DNA of 64,000 nucleotides from Salinarimonas sp. (GTDB taxonomy: Bacteria; Pseudomonadota; Alphaproteobacteria; Rhizobiales; Beijerinckiaceae): contig NZ_CP157794.1 in the NCBI RefSeq assembly GCF_040111675.1, forward strand, positions 1,633,501 to 1,697,500. The letters run 5' to 3'. Below, in pieces: positions 18,258-27,823 of this stretch. The notes under the pieces are model-generated. The model was given only the letters and a program-made list of their open reading frames with translations, was not told the DNA's origin and did no database searches. Within the stretch, counting starts at the first letter, position 1, and the number at the start of each line of letters is the position of its first letter. The translations under genes and the position numbers were made by a program.

Positions 18258-19799
18258 ATGACCGGCTTGAACATTCGCGACCTGATGCAGGCGGCCGCGA
18301 CCGCGGCGGCCGAGCCGTCCGCCGGCGGACGCCAGCGACGGCTGGCGGCGGGCGCGCCGATCGCGGAGAGCGCCTCCGGGCTGCCCGTGGCGAAGAGCCT
18401 GTCTCCCGTCGTTCTCGTCGGCATGGTCCGCGGGATCGACGCGCTCATCGTCGTCGCGACGGGCCTCGCGGCCCATGCCGGCTATCTCGGGGGGATCGTC
18501 TCGTTCGAGTACTGGGTGGCGATCGGGGCGCTCGGCGCCCTCGCCATTCTCGCCTTCCAGGCTCTCGGCGCGTATTCGATCGGCGCCTTTCGCGCCTTCT
18601 TCGGCTACGGCGTGAAGATCGCGCTCGGCTGGGCGCTCGTCTTCCTCATCGCCCTCGCGGCGATCTTCCTGCTGAAGGTCGGCGAGGAATATTCGCGCGT
18701 CTGGCTCGTCTCCTGGTTCGGGATGGGGCTGCTCGCCCTCACTGCAGAGAGGCTCGCCGTCTCGCTCGTCGTCACCGCCATGACCCGCGCCGGGCGCTTC
18801 GACCGGCGCACGGCCATCGTCGGCGGCGGACCCGCGGCCGAGAGCATGATCAAGGCCCTCGACGCGCAGCCCGATACCGGCGTGAAGATCGTCGGCGTCT
18901 TCGACGACCGCTCCGACGAGCGCTCGGCGGACGTGGTGGCGGGCTATCCGAAGCTCGGTCGCGTCGACGATCTCGTCGACTATGCGCGTCGCACGCAGCT
19001 CGACCTCGTGATCTTCACGGTGCCGATCTCGGCCGAGGAGCGGATCCTGCAGATGCTCTCGAAGCTCTGGATCCTGCCGATCGACATCCGCCTCGCCGCC
19101 CACACCTCGAAGCTGCGCCTGCGCCCGCGCTCGTATTCCTACATCGGCTCGGTGCCGGTGCTCGACGTCTTCGACCGGCCGATCGCCGATTGGGACCTCG
19201 TGCTGAAATGGCTGTTCGACCGCATCGTCGGCAGCCTGCTGCTGATCCTGCTCTCGCCGCTCCTGCTGGCGACGGCCGTCGCCGTGAAGCTCGACTCGAA
19301 GGGGCCGGTCTTCTTCAAGCAGAAGCGCTACGGCTTCAACAACGAGCTGATCGAGGTCTTCAAGTTCCGCTCGATGTACACCGACATGGCCGACGCGACC
19401 GCGGCGAAGCTCGTCACCAAGGACGATCCGCGCGTCACCCGGGTCGGGCGCTTCATCCGCAAGACGTCGATCGACGAATTGCCGCAGCTCTTCAACGTCG
19501 TCTTCTTCGGCAGCCTCTCCCTCGTCGGCCCGCGCCCGCACGCGCTGCACGCCAAGGCGGCGGACCGCCTCTACGACCAGGTCGTCGACGGGTACTTCGC
19601 CCGCCACAAGGTCAAGCCCGGCATCACCGGCTGGGCGCAGATCAACGGCTGGCGGGGCGAGACCGACACGCAGGAGAAGATCCAGCGGCGCGTCGAGCAC
19701 GACCTCTACTACATCGAGCACTGGTCGGTGTTCTTCGACCTGCAGATCCTCGCCATGACGCCGGTCGCGCTGCTCTCCGACCGCGAGAACGCCTATTGA
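18258..19799 (+). CDS. Undecaprenyl-phosphate sugar phosphotransferase (WcaJ/ExoY family)
   Basis: This 513-residue membrane enzyme starts a polysaccharide repeat unit by moving a hexose-1-phosphate, typically glucose, onto undecaprenyl phosphate. Four hydrophobic helices lie between about residues 50 and 175. A Rossmann-like CoA-binding-type domain follows ([17 protein letters not shown]) and then the C-terminal bacterial sugar transferase domain with a re-entrant helix ([11 protein letters not shown]), [11 protein letters not shown], and [17 protein letters not shown], then SLVGPRPHA and [13 protein letters not shown]. All are standard for polyisoprenyl-phosphate hexose-1-phosphate transferases. 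The last codons overlap the TTG start of the next gene. Confidence 0.94.
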   Translation: MTGLNIRDLMQAAATAAAEPSAGGRQRRLAAGAPIAESASGLPVAKSLSPVVLVGMVRGIDALIVVATGLAAHAGYLGGIVSFEYWVAIGALGALAILAFQALGAYSIGAFRAFFGYGVKIALGWALVFLIALAAIFLLKVGEEYSRVWLVSWFGMGLLALTAERLAVSLVVTAMTRAGRFDRRTAIVGGGPAAESMIKALDAQPDTGVKIVGVFDDRSDERSADVVAGYPKLGRVDDLVDYARRTQLDLVIFTVPISAEERILQMLSKLWILPIDIRLAAHTSKLRLRPRSYSYIGSVPVLDVFDRPIADWDLVLKWLFDRIVGSLLLILLSPLLLATAVAVKLDSKGPVFFKQKRYGFNNELIEVFKFRSMYTDMADATAAKLVTKDDPRVTRVGRFIRKTSIDELPQLFNVVFFGSLSLVGPRPHALHAKAADRLYDQVVDGYFARHKVKPGITGWAQINGWRGETDTQEKIQRRVEHDLYYIEHWSVFFDLQILAMTPVALLSDRENAY

Positions 19800-21067
19800 G
19801 CGCAGGGGTCGCCAGCGCGGCGCGGCCGGCGGGCCGCGCCTTCTCGCCGCGGATCGAGCGCGCCTCGCTCTGGCTGCTCGGCTTCGGCGGCGGCTTCGCC
19901 TTCATCGAGCCCTCGCCCTACGAATACGCCTTCGTCCTGTGCCTGTTCGTGCTCGTGGTCGGCGGGCTGAAGCTGCACCGCTCGACCCTGCCGATGATCG
20001 TGCTGGGCGCGATCTTCAACGTCGGCGGCCTGTTCAGCCTCGCGCCCTTCCTGCACGACGCCGACGCGGTGCGCTTCATCGCGGTCTCGATCTATCTCCT
20101 CGTCACCAGCGTCTTCTTCGCCGCGATGATCCTCGACCGGGGGGCGGAGCGCTTCCGGGCTTTGCGCGCGGGGCTCACGCTCGGCGCCTCGATCGCCGCG
20201 CTCGCTGGGATCATGGGCTATTTCGACGTCGCCGGCACGGGCGCGATCTTCACGCTCAACGACCGTGCCTCGGGCACCTTCAAGGACCCGAACGTGCTCG
20301 GCACCTTCGTGATCTTCCCCATCGTGCTGATCGCGCAGGACATCCTGCACCGGCGCGGGCGCTTCCTCGTCAACGTCGCGCTCCTCGCGCTGCTGATGGG
20401 CGGCGCGGTGTTCCTGTCCTTCTCCCGTGGGGCCTGGGGCCACGCGGTGGGCTCGGTCGTGATGATGACGGGCCTCACCTTCCTGCTCGCCGCGACGCCG
20501 CGGCTGCGCCTGCGCATCCTCGGCTTCGTCGCGCTCGCGCCTCTCGTGGCGATCGCGGCGCTCGGCGCGGCGCTCTCCGTGGAGGAGGTGCGCTCCATGT
20601 TCGAGATGCGCGCGAGCCTCAACCAGTCCTACGACGTCGGCCCGACCGGCCGCTTCGGCAGCCAGGTCCGCTCGATCCCCTACCTGTTCGAGCACCCGAA
20701 CGGCTACGGGCCGCGGCAATTCCGCTATCACTGGCCGGAAGACCCGCACAACGTCTACATCAACGCCTTCGCCTCCTACGGCTGGATCGGCGGCGTCTCC
20801 TACATCGCGCTGATTCTCGCCACGATCGTCGTCGGCTTCGCCACGGTCGCGACCCGCTTCTCGCTGCAGCCGCTGGCCATCGCCGTCTGGTCGGTGCTGT
20901 TCGTGCAGATCCTCCAGGGCCTGACCATCGACACCGACCATTGGCGGCATTTCTGGATGCTGCTCGGCCTGATCTGGGGGCTCTACGCCTACGCGAAGAT
21001 CGAGCGCAGGCGCGGCGGGAGCCGGGCCGCCGTCCCCTTGACCGGTTCGTCGCGTCGGGCAAGCTAG
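19796..21067 (+). CDS. O-antigen ligase/polymerase-like membrane protein
   Basis: This 423-residue protein has about ten hydrophobic segments and a large periplasmic loop containing GRFGSQVRSIPYLFEHPNGYGP and HNVYINAFASYGWIGG, characteristic of the Wzy/WaaL O-antigen ligase superfamily. In this operon it most likely polymerises or transfers the exopolysaccharide. No ATG lies near the expected start. TTG 19796 overlaps the preceding stop as TTGA, like the maiA start in this window, giving [13 protein letters not shown]. Flippase (Wzx) and chain-length (Wzc) genes are absent from the window, so the locus is split. Confidence 0.85.
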   Translation: MSAGVASAARPAGRAFSPRIERASLWLLGFGGGFAFIEPSPYEYAFVLCLFVLVVGGLKLHRSTLPMIVLGAIFNVGGLFSLAPFLHDADAVRFIAVSIYLLVTSVFFAAMILDRGAERFRALRAGLTLGASIAALAGIMGYFDVAGTGAIFTLNDRASGTFKDPNVLGTFVIFPIVLIAQDILHRRGRFLVNVALLALLMGGAVFLSFSRGAWGHAVGSVVMMTGLTFLLAATPRLRLRILGFVALAPLVAIAALGAALSVEEVRSMFEMRASLNQSYDVGPTGRFGSQVRSIPYLFEHPNGYGPRQFRYHWPEDPHNVYINAFASYGWIGGVSYIALILATIVVGFATVATRFSLQPLAIAVWSVLFVQILQGLTIDTDHWRHFWMLLGLIWGLYAYAKIERRRGGSRAAVPLTGSSRRAS

Positions 21068-21105
21068 TCCGCGACGCGGCGCGAGACCGCGGTGGAGGGA
21101 ACGGC

Positions 21106-21867
21106 ATGGATCTCGGAGCGCGATTGGCCGGCCGGCACGTGCTGGTCACCGGGGCGTCGAGCGGGCTCGGCGCGCATTTCGCGCGGCTGTGCTCGGGTTG
21201 CGGCGCACGGGTGAGCGTCGCCGCGCGGCGGCGCGAGCGGCTCGAGGCGCTCGTCGCGCAGCTGGACGCGGCCGGCGCGGCCGGGGTCGCGGCGCTCGAT
21301 CTGGACGTGACGGATCCCGATTCGGTCGCGGACTGCTTCGCCGCCCTCCCGGCGCCCCTCGACGTTCTCGTCAACAATGCCGGGATCAGCGGGTCCGGGG
21401 CGGCGGTCGACCTGCCGCTCGAGAGCTTCGACGCCGTGATGGCGACGAACCTGCGCGGCCCCTGGCTGACCTCGACCCACGCCGCCCGCGCCTGGCGCGA
21501 TTCCGGGCGGCAGGGGACGATCGTCAACATCGCCTCGATCGTCGCCGAAAGGGTGGCGGGCGGGGTCGCGCCCTACGCCGTCTCCAAGGCCGGCCTGAAG
21601 CAGATGACAAAGGCGCTGGCGCTGGAATGGGCGCGCTACGGCATCCGCGTCAACGCGCTCGCGCCGGGCTACGTCGAGACCGAGATCAACGCCGACTTCT
21701 TCGCCAGCCCGGCGGGCGAGGCGCTGATCAAGCGCATCCCCATGCGCCGGCTCGGCCGGCCCGAGGATCTCGACGCCGCCTTCCTGCTGCTCGCCTCCGA
21801 CGCCGCGCCCTGGATGACCGGCGCGCTCGTGCCGGTCGACGGCGGGCATCTGGTCTCGGGGCTGTGA
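21106..21867 (+). CDS. SDR-family oxidoreductase
   Basis: This 253-residue NAD(P)-dependent dehydrogenase has the classical motifs TGASSGLG (near residue 17), NNAGISG, the catalytic Ser in NIASIVAERV, YAVSK with Tyr and Lys, and GALVPVDGGHLV at the C terminus. GGAGGGA stands before ATG 21106. The next gene is a hydroxypyruvate-isomerase-like protein 38 bases downstream, so the pair may act on a small hydroxy-acid or sugar acid. The exact substrate is unknown. It follows the polysaccharide genes closely but shares no obvious function with them. Confidence 0.88.
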   Translation: MDLGARLAGRHVLVTGASSGLGAHFARLCSGCGARVSVAARRRERLEALVAQLDAAGAAGVAALDLDVTDPDSVADCFAALPAPLDVLVNNAGISGSGAAVDLPLESFDAVMATNLRGPWLTSTHAARAWRDSGRQGTIVNIASIVAERVAGGVAPYAVSKAGLKQMTKALALEWARYGIRVNALAPGYVETEINADFFASPAGEALIKRIPMRRLGRPEDLDAAFLLLASDAAPWMTGALVPVDGGHLVSGL

Positions 21868-21905
21868 CGCGCTCCCGCAACGACGAACGAGAACGAGACC
21901 TCCGC

Positions 21906-22703
21906 ATGAATGCGCCGCTCTTCCCCCGCGACCGGCTGACGCTGAACATCGCGCTCCTTTTCCCCGATCGCCCCTTCCTCGACCGCATCGACGCGGCGGC
22001 CGCCTGCGGCTTCGGCAAGGTCGAGTGCCATTTCCCCTACGAGCACCCGGTGGCGGAGGTGAGGGCGCGGCTCGAGGCCGCGGGCGTCGCGCTCACCGGG
22101 CTCAACACGCGCCCCGGCAGCGGTCCGGGCGCCTGGGGCCGCGCGGCGCTGCCCGGCCGCGAGGCCGAGTTCGAGGCGGATTTCGAGGAGGCCTTCGGTT
22201 ACGCGACGGCGCTCGGCGCACGCGTGATTCACGTCATGGCCGGCCATCCGGCGCCGGAAGAGCGCGTGGCGGCGCGCGCGACCTATGTCGCCAACCTGCG
22301 CCGCGCCGCGGCGCGGGCCGCCGAGCGCGGGATCACGCTCGTGCTCGAGCCGCTCAACGCCGTCGACCGGCCGGGCTATTTCGTCTCCCGCGCCGACGAT
22401 CTGGCCGAGATCCTGGCCGAGATCGACCGGCCGAACGTCCGGCTCCTGTTCGATTTCTACCATGTCCAGATCGGGGAGGGCGACCTCATTCGCCGCTTCC
22501 GCCGGCTGCTGCCCTGGATCGGCCACGTCCAGATAGCGGCGGTGCCGGACCGCGGCGAGCCCGACGGCGGCGAGATCGCCTACCGCGCCGTGCTCGAGGC
22601 GGTGGCCGAGAGCGGCTACCAGGGCCTGATCGGGCTCGAGTACAATCCCCGCGGCGACACCGCGGAGGGCCTCGCCTGGGTGGAGCGGATGGGGATCGCC
22701 TGA
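21906..22703 (+). CDS. Hydroxypyruvate isomerase-like TIM-barrel protein
   Basis: This 265-residue xylose-isomerase-like TIM barrel is of the Hyi/OtnI group, which isomerises hydroxypyruvate to tartronate semialdehyde or 2-oxo-tetronates. Visible motifs are GFGKVECHFPYEHP, GARVIHVMAGHP, LVLEPLNAVDRPGYF (metal-binding Glu), LLFDFYHVQIGEGDL (Asp and His) and LIGLEYNPRGDT (Glu). Together these form the divalent-metal site. No kinase or aldolase partner is adjacent, so the pathway is open. It is likely cotranscribed with the preceding SDR. Confidence 0.88.
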   Translation: MNAPLFPRDRLTLNIALLFPDRPFLDRIDAAAACGFGKVECHFPYEHPVAEVRARLEAAGVALTGLNTRPGSGPGAWGRAALPGREAEFEADFEEAFGYATALGARVIHVMAGHPAPEERVAARATYVANLRRAAARAAERGITLVLEPLNAVDRPGYFVSRADDLAEILAEIDRPNVRLLFDFYHVQIGEGDLIRRFRRLLPWIGHVQIAAVPDRGEPDGGEIAYRAVLEAVAESGYQGLIGLEYNPRGDTAEGLAWVERMGIA

Positions 22704-22708
22704 GGGCT

Positions 22709-22901
22709 TGTCAGTCCCGGCCGGAGGTCGCGCAGCGACCGGAGGGGAAGGGAACCCGGCACGACTTGATCGCGGCGAAGCCGCGGCTTTCGGCGGCGAT
22801 CAGCCGCCTGGGCGGCGGCGCAAGGAGCGCCTGCGGCGCGCCATCCTGCGCTTGGTCCCCTTTCCCCTGCGCGCCTGACGGCGCTCCGGTCGGGGATGAC
22901 G
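22709..22901. repeat. Intergenic palindromic element (GGCCGGGGATGAC type)
   Basis: The ends are inverted: TCAGTCCCGGCCGGAGG...AAGGGAACC pairs with GGTCCCCTTTCCC...CGGTCGGGGATGAC. The interior has hairpins around GCGGCGAAGCCGC and GGCGATCAGCCGCC. It is the same family as 28464-28650 and lies between convergent genes; nothing coding is seen. Confidence 0.75.
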
Positions 22902-22924
22902 GCTCTCGTCGCGGCACGATTTCC

Positions 22925-23896
22925 TCACCGCAGCCGCACCCGCCCCTCCATCGCCTTCGCCGCCTCGTATTCCGCCGCGAGCCGCGCGATGCGCTCCGCG
23001 GCCGGCACGACGTCGTGCACCGCGCCGATGCCCTGGCCCGCGCCCCAGATGTCGCGCCAGGCCTTGGCGTCCGCGCCGGCGGCGCCGAAGTCCATGCGCT
23101 GGCGCTCCTTCTCGGCGAGGCTGTCGGGATCGATGCCCGCCGCGCGGATGGAGGGCTTGAGGTAGTTGCCGGGCACGCCGGTGAAGTAGGGCGTGTAGAG
23201 GATGTCGTCGGCGGCGCTCTCGACGATCATCCGCTTGTAATCCGCGCTCGCCTGCGCCTCGCTGGTCGCGATGAAGGGCGAGCCGATATAGGCGAAGTCC
23301 GCGCCCGTCACCTCCGCCGCGCGCACGGCGCGTCCCGTGGCGATGGCGCCGGACAGCGCGAGCGGCCCGTCGAAGAAGCCGCGGATCTCCTCGATCAGCG
23401 CGAAGGGCGACAGCCCGCCCGCGTGCCCGCCCGCGCCGGCGGCCACCGCGATCAGCCCGTCCGCGCCCTTCTCGATCGCCTTGCGCGCGAAGGTCAGGTT
23501 GATCACGTCGTGCAGCGTGATCCCGCCCCAGGCGTGGACGGCGTCGTTCAGCTCCGGGCGCGCGCCGAGCGAGGTGATGACGATCGGCACCCGATGCTTC
23601 TCGCAGATCGCGAGGTCCTGCTCCAGCCGGTCGTTCGAGCGATGGACGATCTGGTTCACCGCGAAGGGCGCGGACGGCGCCTCCGGATGCGCCGCGTCGT
23701 GGGCGGCGAGCTCTTCCTCGATGCGGGCGATCCACTCGTCGAGCAGCGCCGGCGGGCGCGCGTTCAGCGCCGGGAACGACCCGACGATTCCGGCCTTGCA
23801 CTGCGCGATCACGAGCTCCGGCCCCGAGACGATGAACATCGGGGCCCCGATCACGGGCAGGCGCAGGCGGTTCTGGAAAATGGCGGGAACGGGCAT
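22925..23896 (-). CDS. Nitronate monooxygenase family protein
   Basis: This 323-residue FMN-dependent TIM-barrel enzyme is of the 2-nitropropane dioxygenase/nitronate monooxygenase group, which oxidises alkyl nitronates to carbonyl compounds and nitrite. Motifs are LPVIGAPMFIVSGPELV at the N terminus, VNQIVHRSNDRLEQDL, GADGLIAVAAGAGGHAGG (the phosphate/His region) and GADFAYIGSPFIATSEAQAS. The frame is open upstream, but ATG 23896 gives the family start MPVPAIFQNRLRLP. Some relatives act as enoyl reductases, so the substrate is uncertain. It stands alone between a palindrome and vapBC. Confidence 0.9.
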   Translation of the reverse strand: MPVPAIFQNRLRLPVIGAPMFIVSGPELVIAQCKAGIVGSFPALNARPPALLDEWIARIEEELAAHDAAHPEAPSAPFAVNQIVHRSNDRLEQDLAICEKHRVPIVITSLGARPELNDAVHAWGGITLHDVINLTFARKAIEKGADGLIAVAAGAGGHAGGLSPFALIEEIRGFFDGPLALSGAIATGRAVRAAEVTGADFAYIGSPFIATSEAQASADYKRMIVESAADDILYTPYFTGVPGNYLKPSIRAAGIDPDSLAEKERQRMDFGAAGADAKAWRDIWGAGQGIGAVHDVVPAAERIARLAAEYEAAKAMEGRVRLR

Positions 23897-23991
23897 TGTG
23901 CGTCTCTTCGTTGCGAGCGACGCGCACAGGCATGCCCGCTGCGGGCCGCGAGGGCAAGCGGGTGCGGGATTGCAGGCTCGCCGGCGATCGT

Positions 23992-24006
23992 ATATCAAGG
24001 TGATAT
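23992..24006. promoter_or_regulatory. VapB operator palindrome
   Basis: ATATCA-AGG-TGATAT is a perfect 6-bp inverted repeat with a 3-base spacer, centred 23 bases before the vapB ATG and AT-rich in a GC-rich background. Ribbon-helix-helix antitoxins autoregulate through such sites. Confidence 0.7.
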
Positions 24007-24021
24007 CGAGGAGCCTCGACC

Positions 24022-24264
24022 ATGGCCGATATTCTCGTCCGAAACATCGACGACGACGTCGCCCAGCGGCTCAGGGAGAAAGCGCGGGCTTCGGGAACCT
24101 CCGTAAGCGAGGTCATCCGAGATGCGATCGCCGTTCATGTGGCGCCTTCGCGTGCAGAGCTGGCCGAGCGCGCGCGGCTCATCCGCGCCATGAGCCGACC
24201 GAGCTCGATCGACAGCACCCGGCTCATCCGCGAGGACAGGGACAACGATGAGCCTTATCGTTGA
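24022..24264 (+). CDS. vapB: Type II antitoxin, VapB/FitA-like ribbon-helix-helix
   Basis: This 80-residue protein has an N-terminal ribbon-helix-helix (ADILVRNIDDDVAQRLREKA, then GTSVSEVIRDAI) that should bind the palindrome at 23992-24006. Its acidic/basic C-terminal tail (RLIREDRDNDEP) should occupy the toxin active site. The end overlaps the toxin start by 17 bases, giving coupled translation. It neutralises the adjacent PIN-domain toxin and represses the operon together with it. Confidence 0.92.
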   Translation: MADILVRNIDDDVAQRLREKARASGTSVSEVIRDAIAVHVAPSRAELAERARLIRAMSRPSSIDSTRLIREDRDNDEPYR

Positions 24265-24667
24265 CGCGTCGGTCGCGGTGAAGTGGTTCGTCGAGGAGGA
24301 GGGATCCGAGGCTGCGCAGAGGATACTCGACGAGCCGGCAGCCGTGCTGCTCGCGCCGGATCTGCTGCTCGTGGAGGTGGGTAACGCTCTGTGGAAGAAA
24401 TTCAACAGAGATGAGGTCTCGTGGGCGCAGATGCTCGCGGCGGTCTCGACGCTGCGGGTCGTCTTTCAGCCGCCGAACCTCGTGCCCGTCGCCGAGCTCG
24501 CAGAGCACGCGACCCGTCTCGCCGTCGAGTTGGGGCATCCGATCTACGACTGTCTCTACCTTGCTCTCACCGCGAGAACGCGAGGCGGCGTTCTCGTCAC
24601 GGATGACCGCAAGCTGCTGGCAATGGCCTCACGCCTGGGCGTTCCGGCGCGCGGGCTGACGCCCTGA
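24248..24667 (+). CDS. vapC: Type II toxin, VapC PIN-domain ribonuclease
   Basis: This 139-residue PIN-domain endoribonuclease has the acidic Mg site visible as Asp in IVDASVAVKWF (residues 4-14), Glu in LLLVEVGNALWKK, Asp in HPIYDCLYLALTA and Asp in LVTDDRKLL. All four are intact, so the toxin should be active. Targets of VapC toxins are usually tRNA or rRNA, and which one applies here is unknown. The reading frame starts inside the vapB coding sequence. Codon use is less GC-extreme than in the neighbouring glyA, consistent with mobility of such modules. Confidence 0.93.
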   Translation: MSLIVDASVAVKWFVEEEGSEAAQRILDEPAAVLLAPDLLLVEVGNALWKKFNRDEVSWAQMLAAVSTLRVVFQPPNLVPVAELAEHATRLAVELGHPIYDCLYLALTARTRGGVLVTDDRKLLAMASRLGVPARGLTP

Positions 24668-24838
24668 CCCACCGATCTTCCCCATCGGCAGCGACATCAT
24701 CGCGGTTGGCGCGCCCTCCTCCCCCATGCTAGACGCCCCACCTGACACGTGAGGGCGCGCGAGCGCCCCGGCGCGCCCGGCCGAGCCCCGCCGCGGCGCG
24801 CGCGAGAGAGGCATCTCGGGGCGACGAGCGAGGCCGAC

Positions 24839-26143
24839 ATGAGCGCGAGCGAAGCGACCCGGACCCACCTGTCCAATTCCTTCTTCTCGGCGGGCCTGAC
24901 CGACGTCGACCCGGAGATCGCCCGGGCGATCGAGGCCGAGCTCGGCCGCCAGCGCATGGAGATCGAGCTGATCGCCTCGGAGAACATCGTCTCGCAGGCG
25001 GTGCTCGAGGCGCAGGGCTCGGTGATGACCAACAAGTACGCCGAGGGCTATCCCGGCCGGCGCTATTACGGCGGCTGCCAGTTCGTCGACATCGCCGAGA
25101 CGCTCGCCCAGGAGCGCGCCTGCCGGCTGTTCGACTGCGGCTTCGCCAACGTGCAGCCGAACTCGGGCTCGCAGGCGAACCAGGCGGTGTTCATGGCGCT
25201 GATGAAGCCCGGCGACACCTTCATGGGCCTCGACCTCGCCGCCGGCGGCCATCTCACCCACGGCGCGCCGGTGAACGTCTCGGGCAAGTGGTTCAACGTC
25301 GTCAGCTACGGCGTGCGGCCCGACGACAACCTGATCGACATGGACGACGTCGCTCGCATCGCCGAGGAGCACAAGCCGAAGGTGATCATCGCCGGCGGCT
25401 CGGCCTATTCCCGCCATTGGGACTTCGCCCGCTTCCGCGAGATCGCCGACGCGGTGGGCGCGTACTTCATGGTCGACATGGCGCATTTCGCCGGTCTCGT
25501 CGCCGGCGGGGCGCATCCCTCGCCCTTCCCCCACGCCCACGTCGCCACGACGACGACCCACAAGACGCTGCGCGGCCCTCGCGGCGGCATGATCCTCACG
25601 AACGACGAGGATCTGGCGAAGAAGTTCAACTCGGCGGTCTTCCCCGGCATGCAGGGCGGCCCGCTGATGCACGTCATCGCGGCCAAGGCGGTGGCCTTCG
25701 GCGAGGCGCTGCGGCCGGAGTTCAAGCTCTACGCGCAGGCCGTCGTCGAGAACGCGCGCGCCATGGCGGACGCGATCAAGGCCGGCGGCTACGCCATCGT
25801 CTCGGGCGGCACCGACAACCACCTGATGCTGGTCGACCTGCGCCCGAAGAGCCTCACCGGCAAGGCCGCGGAGAAGGCGCTCGGGCGCGCGCACATCACC
25901 TGCAACAAGAACGGCGTGCCCTTCGACCCGGAGAAGCCGATGGTGACCTCGGGCATCCGCCTGGGCACTCCCGCCTGCACGACCCGCGGCTTCGGCGTGG
26001 CGGAGTTCCAGGAGGTGGGCCGGCTCATCGTCGAGACGCTGGACGGCCTCGCCGGGAACGGCGAGGACGGCAACGCGGCCGTCGAGGCGGCGGTGCAGGA
26101 GCGCGCCCACGCGCTCACCCGGCGCTTCCCGATCTACGCCTGA
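24839..26143 (+). CDS. glyA: Serine hydroxymethyltransferase
   Basis: This 434-residue PLP enzyme interconverts serine plus tetrahydrofolate with glycine plus 5,10-methylene-THF, the main one-carbon supply. The PLP lysine lies in [14 protein letters not shown]. Other conserved blocks are [41 protein letters not shown] and [12 protein letters not shown]. The frame is open upstream, and ATG 24839 gives the expected length. The 171 bases before it hold no gene; I saw no recognised riboswitch there. It heads the conserved alphaproteobacterial order glyA-nrdR-ribD. Confidence 0.98.
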   Translation: MSASEATRTHLSNSFFSAGLTDVDPEIARAIEAELGRQRMEIELIASENIVSQAVLEAQGSVMTNKYAEGYPGRRYYGGCQFVDIAETLAQERACRLFDCGFANVQPNSGSQANQAVFMALMKPGDTFMGLDLAAGGHLTHGAPVNVSGKWFNVVSYGVRPDDNLIDMDDVARIAEEHKPKVIIAGGSAYSRHWDFARFREIADAVGAYFMVDMAHFAGLVAGGAHPSPFPHAHVATTTTHKTLRGPRGGMILTNDEDLAKKFNSAVFPGMQGGPLMHVIAAKAVAFGEALRPEFKLYAQAVVENARAMADAIKAGGYAIVSGGTDNHLMLVDLRPKSLTGKAAEKALGRAHITCNKNGVPFDPEKPMVTSGIRLGTPACTTRGFGVAEFQEVGRLIVETLDGLAGNGEDGNAAVEAAVQERAHALTRRFPIYA

Positions 26144-26161
26144 CGGGAAAGCCCGCGGCAC

Positions 26162-26671
26162 ATGCGCTGCCCCTATTGCGGAAGCCTCGACACGCAGGTG
26201 AAGGATTCGCGGCCGGCCGAGGATTCGGCCGCGATCCGCAGGCGGCGCGTGTGCCCGGATTGCGGCGGGCGCTTCACCACCTTCGAGCGCGTGCAGCTGC
26301 GCGAGCTCTTCGTCGTCAAGCGCTCGGGCAAGCGCGTGCCGTTCGATCGCGACAAGCTGCAGCGCTCGATCGACGTGGCCTTGCGCAAGCGCGAGGTCGA
26401 CCCGCAGCGGGTCGAGCGCATGGTCAACGGCATCGTGCGCCAGCTCGAATCCTCCGGCGAGACGGAGGTGTCCTCCGAGCAGGTGGGCGACCTCGTCATG
26501 GAGGGGCTGAAGAACCTCGACGACGTCGCCTACGTGCGCTTCGCCTCCGTCTACAAGAGCTTCCGCGAGCCGAAGGACTTCGAGGAGCTGCTCCTCGGGC
26601 TCGGCCGCGCGGCGCACGCCAACGGCGCGGCGTCGGACGAGGCGACAGACGCCGAAAGCGCGGCGCGATGA
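26162..26671 (+). CDS. nrdR: Transcriptional repressor NrdR
   Basis: This 169-residue repressor of ribonucleotide reductase genes senses ATP/dATP. The N-terminal zinc ribbon reads CPYCGS at residues 3-8 and [14 protein letters not shown] around residues 31-44, and the ATP-cone follows ([20 protein letters not shown]). The C-terminal tail after residue 150 is a variable Ala-rich extension. The stop overlaps the ribD ATG as ATGA. Its placement beside riboflavin genes is standard in alphaproteobacteria. Confidence 0.98.
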   Translation: MRCPYCGSLDTQVKDSRPAEDSAAIRRRRVCPDCGGRFTTFERVQLRELFVVKRSGKRVPFDRDKLQRSIDVALRKREVDPQRVERMVNGIVRQLESSGETEVSSEQVGDLVMEGLKNLDDVAYVRFASVYKSFREPKDFEELLLGLGRAAHANGAASDEATDAESAAR

Positions 26672-27819
26672 CCCCCGACGCCTTCGCCGAGGCGGCCGCG
26701 GCCGGCGAGCCGCAGTCGCTGCGCGATGTCGCCTTCATGCGCAACGCGCTCGCCATCGGCCGCCGCAATCTCGGCCTCACCTGGCCGAACCCGAGCGTCG
26801 GCGCGGTGCTCGTCTCCTACGCGTCCGGCGCGCCGGTGATCGTGGCGCGCGGCGTCACCCAGCCCGGCGGGCGGCCTCATGCCGAGCGCATGGCCATCGA
26901 CGCCGCCGGCCCCGCGGCGCGGGGGGCGACGCTCTACGTCACGCTCGAGCCCTGCTCGCATCACGGCCGCACGCCGCCCTGCGCCGAGGCCGTGATCCAT
27001 GCCGGCGTCGCGCGCGTGGTCTACGCCCTCGCCGATCCCGACCCGCGGGTGAGCGGGCGCGGCGCGGCGCTGCTGCGCCAGGCGGGCCTCGCGGTTACCG
27101 GCCGCGTGGAGGAGCGGGAGGCCGCGCGCGGCCATATCGGCCACGTCACCCGCGTCACCAGGGGCCGCCCCGCGGTGCTTCTCAAGCTCGCCCGCACGGC
27201 GGACGGCTACGCGGCGGCGGCTTCCAACGAGCGGCTCCGGATCACCGGCGCGCTGGCCAATGCCCGCGTCCACCTGATGCGGGCGCATGCGGACGCGATC
27301 ATGGTCGGGCTCGGCACCGTGGTCGCCGACGACCCGCGGCTGACGACGCGGCTGCCGGGGCTCGAGCATCGCTCCCCGGTGCGGGTCGTCGTCGATTCGA
27401 ACCTCGCCCTGCCCATCGACGCGCAGGTCGTCCAGAGCGCCGGCGCGCCGCCGACCTGGATCCTCACCACCGTGGATGCGCCGGTCGAGACCGAGCGCCG
27501 GCTGGTCGCCGCGGGCTGCGAGGTGATGCGTGTCGGCGCCGACGCGAACGGCCGCGTGCGGCTCGACGAGGGCCTCCGGCTGATCGCGGCGCGCGGCGTC
27601 ACGCGGGTGTTCTGCGAGGGCGGGCCGGCGCTGGCGGAGGGGCTCGCCGCCGCCGATCTCGTCGATGCGCTCGCCATCGCCACCGGCCCGCGCCGGCTCG
27701 ACGCGGCGGGTCTCGCGGCGGTCGGCCCGGCGCTGGCGCGCCACATCGAGACGCGCCTGACCCTCCACGCGGAGGAGCCCGCGGGTGAGGACCTGTTCCA
27801 GTTCTACGAGAGAGCGTGA
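26668..27819 (+). CDS. ribD: Bifunctional diaminohydroxyphosphoribosylaminopyrimidine deaminase / 5-amino-6-(5-phosphoribosylamino)uracil reductase
   Basis: This 383-residue enzyme catalyses steps two and three of riboflavin synthesis. The N-terminal deaminase domain has the zinc motif HAERMAI with [11 protein letters not shown]. The C-terminal reductase domain begins near residue 165 ([17 protein letters not shown]) and has [23 protein letters not shown] 26668 overlaps the nrdR stop. It is followed 4 bases later by ribE, so the operon runs nrdR-ribD-ribE and probably on to ribH and nusB. Confidence 0.97.
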   Translation: MTPDAFAEAAAAGEPQSLRDVAFMRNALAIGRRNLGLTWPNPSVGAVLVSYASGAPVIVARGVTQPGGRPHAERMAIDAAGPAARGATLYVTLEPCSHHGRTPPCAEAVIHAGVARVVYALADPDPRVSGRGAALLRQAGLAVTGRVEEREAARGHIGHVTRVTRGRPAVLLKLARTADGYAAAASNERLRITGALANARVHLMRAHADAIMVGLGTVVADDPRLTTRLPGLEHRSPVRVVVDSNLALPIDAQVVQSAGAPPTWILTTVDAPVETERRLVAAGCEVMRVGADANGRVRLDEGLRLIAARGVTRVFCEGGPALAEGLAAADLVDALAIATGPRRLDAAGLAAVGPALARHIETRLTLHAEEPAGEDLFQFYERA

Positions 27820-27823
27820 TCCC

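Noticed and set aside
16263..19721. A 1,152-codon open frame on the minus strand
   Set aside because: It is antisense to the polysaccharide genes, whose motifs are unambiguous; the translation is low-complexity and unlike any family.
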